Shown here piece by piece: positions 23,749 through 25,923 of a DNA stretch of 25,923 nucleotides. Source of the DNA: DASPWV01 sp046727855 (GTDB lineage Bacteria > Acidobacteriota > Vicinamibacteria > Vicinamibacterales > UBA2999); the NCBI GenBank assembly GCA_046727855.1, contig JBKPDL010000082.1, positions 1-25,923 on the forward strand, written 5' to 3'. The notes below the pieces were generated by a model, which ran no database searches, was not told where the DNA came from, and saw only the letters and a list, made by a program, of their open reading frames with translations. How positions within the stretch are numbered: position 1 is the first letter of the stretch; every line of letters starts with the position of its first letter. A program made the position numbers and the translations under genes.

Positions 23749-25776
23749 ATGGTCGGACGAACGATTTCGCATTACCGCATTACCGGGCAGCTTGGCGCCG
23801 GCGGCATGGGTGTCGTGTATCGCGCGGAGGATTCGCGGCTTGGACGCGAAGTCGCGCTCAAGTTCGTGTCGCAAGATCTCGCCGACGACGTTCAGGCCGT
23901 TCAGCGTCTCCGATCTGAGGCGCGCGCTGCCTCGGCGCTGAATCACCCTCATATCTGCACGATTTACGACATCGGCGACGATAACGGGCGGCCGTTCATC
24001 GTCATGGAAATGATGAAGGGCCAGACCCTTCGCGAGCGTCTCCTGACCGGCCCCCTGAAAACTCACCAGGTACTCGACGTCGGGATCGAAGTTGCGGATG
24101 CGCTGCATATCGCGCACACCAACGGCATCATTCACCGCGACATCAAGCCGGGCAATATTTTTCTGAGCGACACCGGACACGTGAAGATTCTCGACTTCGG
24201 TCTTGCGAAAGTGACACCGACGACGGAGTTTTCCCGCGCCACCACGGCGCATTCACCCGATCCAACGGCGGCGGGCGTCATGCTCGGAACCACGGCGTAC
24301 ATGTCGCCGGAACAAGTCACGGGCGAACTGCTCGATCCGCGCACCGATCTCTTCTCACTCGGCGTCGTGCTTTACGAAGCTGCAACCGGCGAACATCCGT
24401 TCCCCGGCAAGACCGCCGCCGCGATCGTCGCGGCGATTCTCGATCGAGCGCCGGTTCCGGCGATGAGCCGGAATCCAGAGCTGCCGCTGCGACTCCAGGA
24501 GGTAATCGACAACTGCCTCGAAAAGGATCGCGAGCTTCGTTATCAGTCGGCTGCTGACCTGCGCGCCGACTTGAAACGCGTTCGGCGCGACATCGAGCCC
24601 AGTTACTCGCCGCGAGCAGCGACGTCGGGGTCGGATGCGCGCTCCGGAGGCGGGTTGCGGTCGCACCGCGCCGTATCGCTGCCGCAGGAAAAGGCGCCGA
24701 CAGGGTTGCCGTTCGGCGCGCTCGTTGCAGTCGTTTCTATCATCATGGTTTTAGCGTTGGGAGCACTCGCATACAAGTTTTGGCCGGCGCCCCCGGCGAC
24801 AAGTGCACCTGCGCCGACGAGTGCTCCAACAAATCCACCAGGCGTGGATTCGGGCTCGAGGACGGCTCAGACCAATGTTGCGGACCGCCTGCAACTGGCG
24901 CGCGCGAGCTGGGATGCGAAGAACTACCGGGCCGCTGCCGGTTACGCAGCGGAGATTCTCGCGATCGCACCAGGACATCCCGAAGCGACCGAGATCCGCG
25001 ATCGCGCTCAGGACATGCTGTCGCGGTTTGACGTCGCGATTCGCGACGCACGCAGCCGCATCCAGGCCGGCGACATCGAAGGTGCGGCGCGCGCGCTCGA
25101 TACCGCTCGCGCTCTCGATCCCGCATCGCCGAGTGTGTTCGAGATCACGTCGCGATTGTCGGCCGAGGTGCGCAGGAGAGATGCCACCGCGAGGGTTGAA
25201 CCGGGATCGTCGCGCGCCAGCCGCGGCACCGGGACGTCGTCTGCCGCGCCGTCACCAGCCGCGCCGTCATCGTCACCTCCACCTCCGCCCGCGGAACCAG
25301 TGTCACCGCCGCAGCTCGCGCCGCAGGCACCGCTCGCCACACCACCGCCGCCGAAACCGGCGCTACCTGAGCCAGTGGCGACCGCACCTGAGCCGTCACC
25401 GAAGCCGCTGCCGCCGCCGCCACGCGTGGAACCGCCTGCAAAACCACCAGCCCAGAACGACGACGCGTCGATCCGCCAACTCATCGCTGCCTACGCGCGC
25501 GCGATCGAACAGAAAGACATGGCCTTGTTTCGCAGCATCAAGCCGAACCTCTCGCGCGAAGAGGAGCGAAGGCTTCAGGATGGGTTCCGCGCTGTCACGT
25601 CGCAGCAAGTCAATCTCACCATCGTCTCGATCGACCGCGAGGGCGACACTGCGTCCGTAGTGGTCGACCGGCAGGACATCGTCCGAGCAGGCGGCCGGCA
25701 GTACACCAGCAAAAGCCGGCAGACACTTCGTTTGGCACGCATGGGATCCGGCTGGGGCATTGTCGACATCCGGTAA
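23749..25776 (+). CDS. Membrane-anchored Ser/Thr protein kinase with TPR-like and NTF2-like sensor region
   Basis: Hanks-type kinase of 675 residues. The cytoplasmic kinase domain (about 9-270) has the Gly loop GQLGAGGMGVVY (14-24), Lys38, Glu57 of helix C, catalytic loop IIHRDIKPGNIF (Asp131), DFG (Asp149) and activation-segment end GTTAYMSPEQ: all residues needed for activity. One transmembrane helix (about 322-343) follows. Outside it, a TPR-like helical region (about 370-480, DAKNYRAAAGYAAEILAIAP and GDIEGAARALDTARALDPAS), a Pro-rich linker (about 500-565) and a C-terminal NTF2/SnoaL-like domain (about 572-675, IRQLIAAYARAIEQKDMALF ... SGWGIVDIR) could sense a periplasmic ligand. Such kinases are numerous in Acidobacteriota. 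The signal and targets are unknown. An exported protein gene follows 17 bases downstream with a strong ribosome binding site, so it may be cotranscribed. Confidence 0.93.
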   Translation: MVGRTISHYRITGQLGAGGMGVVYRAEDSRLGREVALKFVSQDLADDVQAVQRLRSEARAASALNHPHICTIYDIGDDNGRPFIVMEMMKGQTLRERLLTGPLKTHQVLDVGIEVADALHIAHTNGIIHRDIKPGNIFLSDTGHVKILDFGLAKVTPTTEFSRATTAHSPDPTAAGVMLGTTAYMSPEQVTGELLDPRTDLFSLGVVLYEAATGEHPFPGKTAAAIVAAILDRAPVPAMSRNPELPLRLQEVIDNCLEKDRELRYQSAADLRADLKRVRRDIEPSYSPRAATSGSDARSGGGLRSHRAVSLPQEKAPTGLPFGALVAVVSIIMVLALGALAYKFWPAPPATSAPAPTSAPTNPPGVDSGSRTAQTNVADRLQLARASWDAKNYRAAAGYAAEILAIAPGHPEATEIRDRAQDMLSRFDVAIRDARSRIQAGDIEGAARALDTARALDPASPSVFEITSRLSAEVRRRDATARVEPGSSRASRGTGTSSAAPSPAAPSSSPPPPPAEPVSPPQLAPQAPLATPPPPKPALPEPVATAPEPSPKPLPPPPRVEPPAKPPAQNDDASIRQLIAAYARAIEQKDMALFRSIKPNLSREEERRLQDGFRAVTSQQVNLTIVSIDREGDTASVVVDRQDIVRAGGRQYTSKSRQTLRLARMGSGWGIVDIR

Positions 25777-25793
25777 TCAATCAGGAGGGAAAA

Positions 25794-25923
25794 ATGGGCC
25801 GTTGCCTCGGCCTGGTGTTCGTCTGCATCGCGGCGATCGCGGCACCAGCGAACGCTCAGGAGCCGTACAACCTCACCGCGACGGTCACCCACATGGCAAC
25901 GCTCTTCGCGGATCTCTTTGGCC
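25794..25923 (+). CDS. Exported protein, N-terminal fragment (runs off the window)
   Basis: The first 43 codons of a gene cut by the window end. GGAGGG at 25784-25789 precedes the ATG by 4 bases. The translation begins MGRCLGLVFVCIAAIAAPAN with cleavage likely after NAQ, then EPYNLTATVTHMATLFADLF. It is a secreted or outer membrane protein; the family cannot be told from this part. It starts 17 bases after the kinase stop and is probably in the same transcript. Confidence 0.75.
   Translation, partial: MGRCLGLVFVCIAAIAAPANAQEPYNLTATVTHMATLFADLFG

Overview
The window is high-GC bacterial chromosome with tightly packed genes on both strands. Its gene content fits an Acidobacteriota lineage, most likely Vicinamibacteria or a relative. 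The clues are an acidobacterial-type PQQ dehydrogenase with a cytochrome c partner, a very large Oar-like TonB-dependent receptor with an N-terminal carboxypeptidase-regulatory domain, a Hanks-type kinase with a single membrane span, several DinB-fold proteins, a META-domain protein and a DUF1772 protein. This placement is inferred from gene families, not from a marker gene. No tRNA, rRNA, CRISPR array or intact mobile element was seen.

Layout. Bases 1-2470 hold a two-gene unit for periplasmic oxidation (cytochrome c, PQQ dehydrogenase). Bases 2709-5166 (minus strand) hold a two-gene unit of a divergent FtsZ/tubulin-like GTPase and a membrane protein with a LysM-like exported part. A decayed mgtE tail follows, then a TonB-dependent receptor coupled to a DUF1772 membrane protein (5805-9538). 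Next come an ATP-dependent DNA ligase (minus), an internally deleted DinB ORF beside an intact DinB gene, a small membrane protein, an N-anchored protein of unknown function, a tandem META-domain protein and a Cys-containing protein of unknown function (to 14606). Bases 14717-15313 (minus) carry a thioredoxin-fold/TPR gene interrupted by an in-frame TGA exactly at the first cysteine position of its redox motif. A decayed flavin reductase start and a Tat-exported sugar phosphate isomerase-like gene follow, then a convergent cobalamin-binding-type radical SAM gene. An RND efflux pair (lipoprotein adaptor plus pump), a secreted protein of unknown function, a Ser/Thr kinase with a C-terminal NTF2-like domain, and the start of an exported protein complete the window.

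The strongest hidden signal is the 14717-15313 gene. A strong ribosome binding site, 37 coherent codons, a TGA forming a U-A-G-C motif, and a 6-bp stem with a G in the loop's second position just downstream together indicate a selenoprotein that ordinary gene calling would truncate to 151 residues. The second is the FtsZ-like/LysM-membrane pair, which looks like a small cytoskeletal module: the GTPase keeps its catalytic loop aspartates but lacks the normal FtsZ tail, and its partner spans the inner membrane. A third pattern is three separate gene remnants (mgtE, dinB, FMN reductase) in intergenic spaces, each shortened by deletion or frameshift, suggesting continuing small-scale gene loss rather than mobile-element activity.
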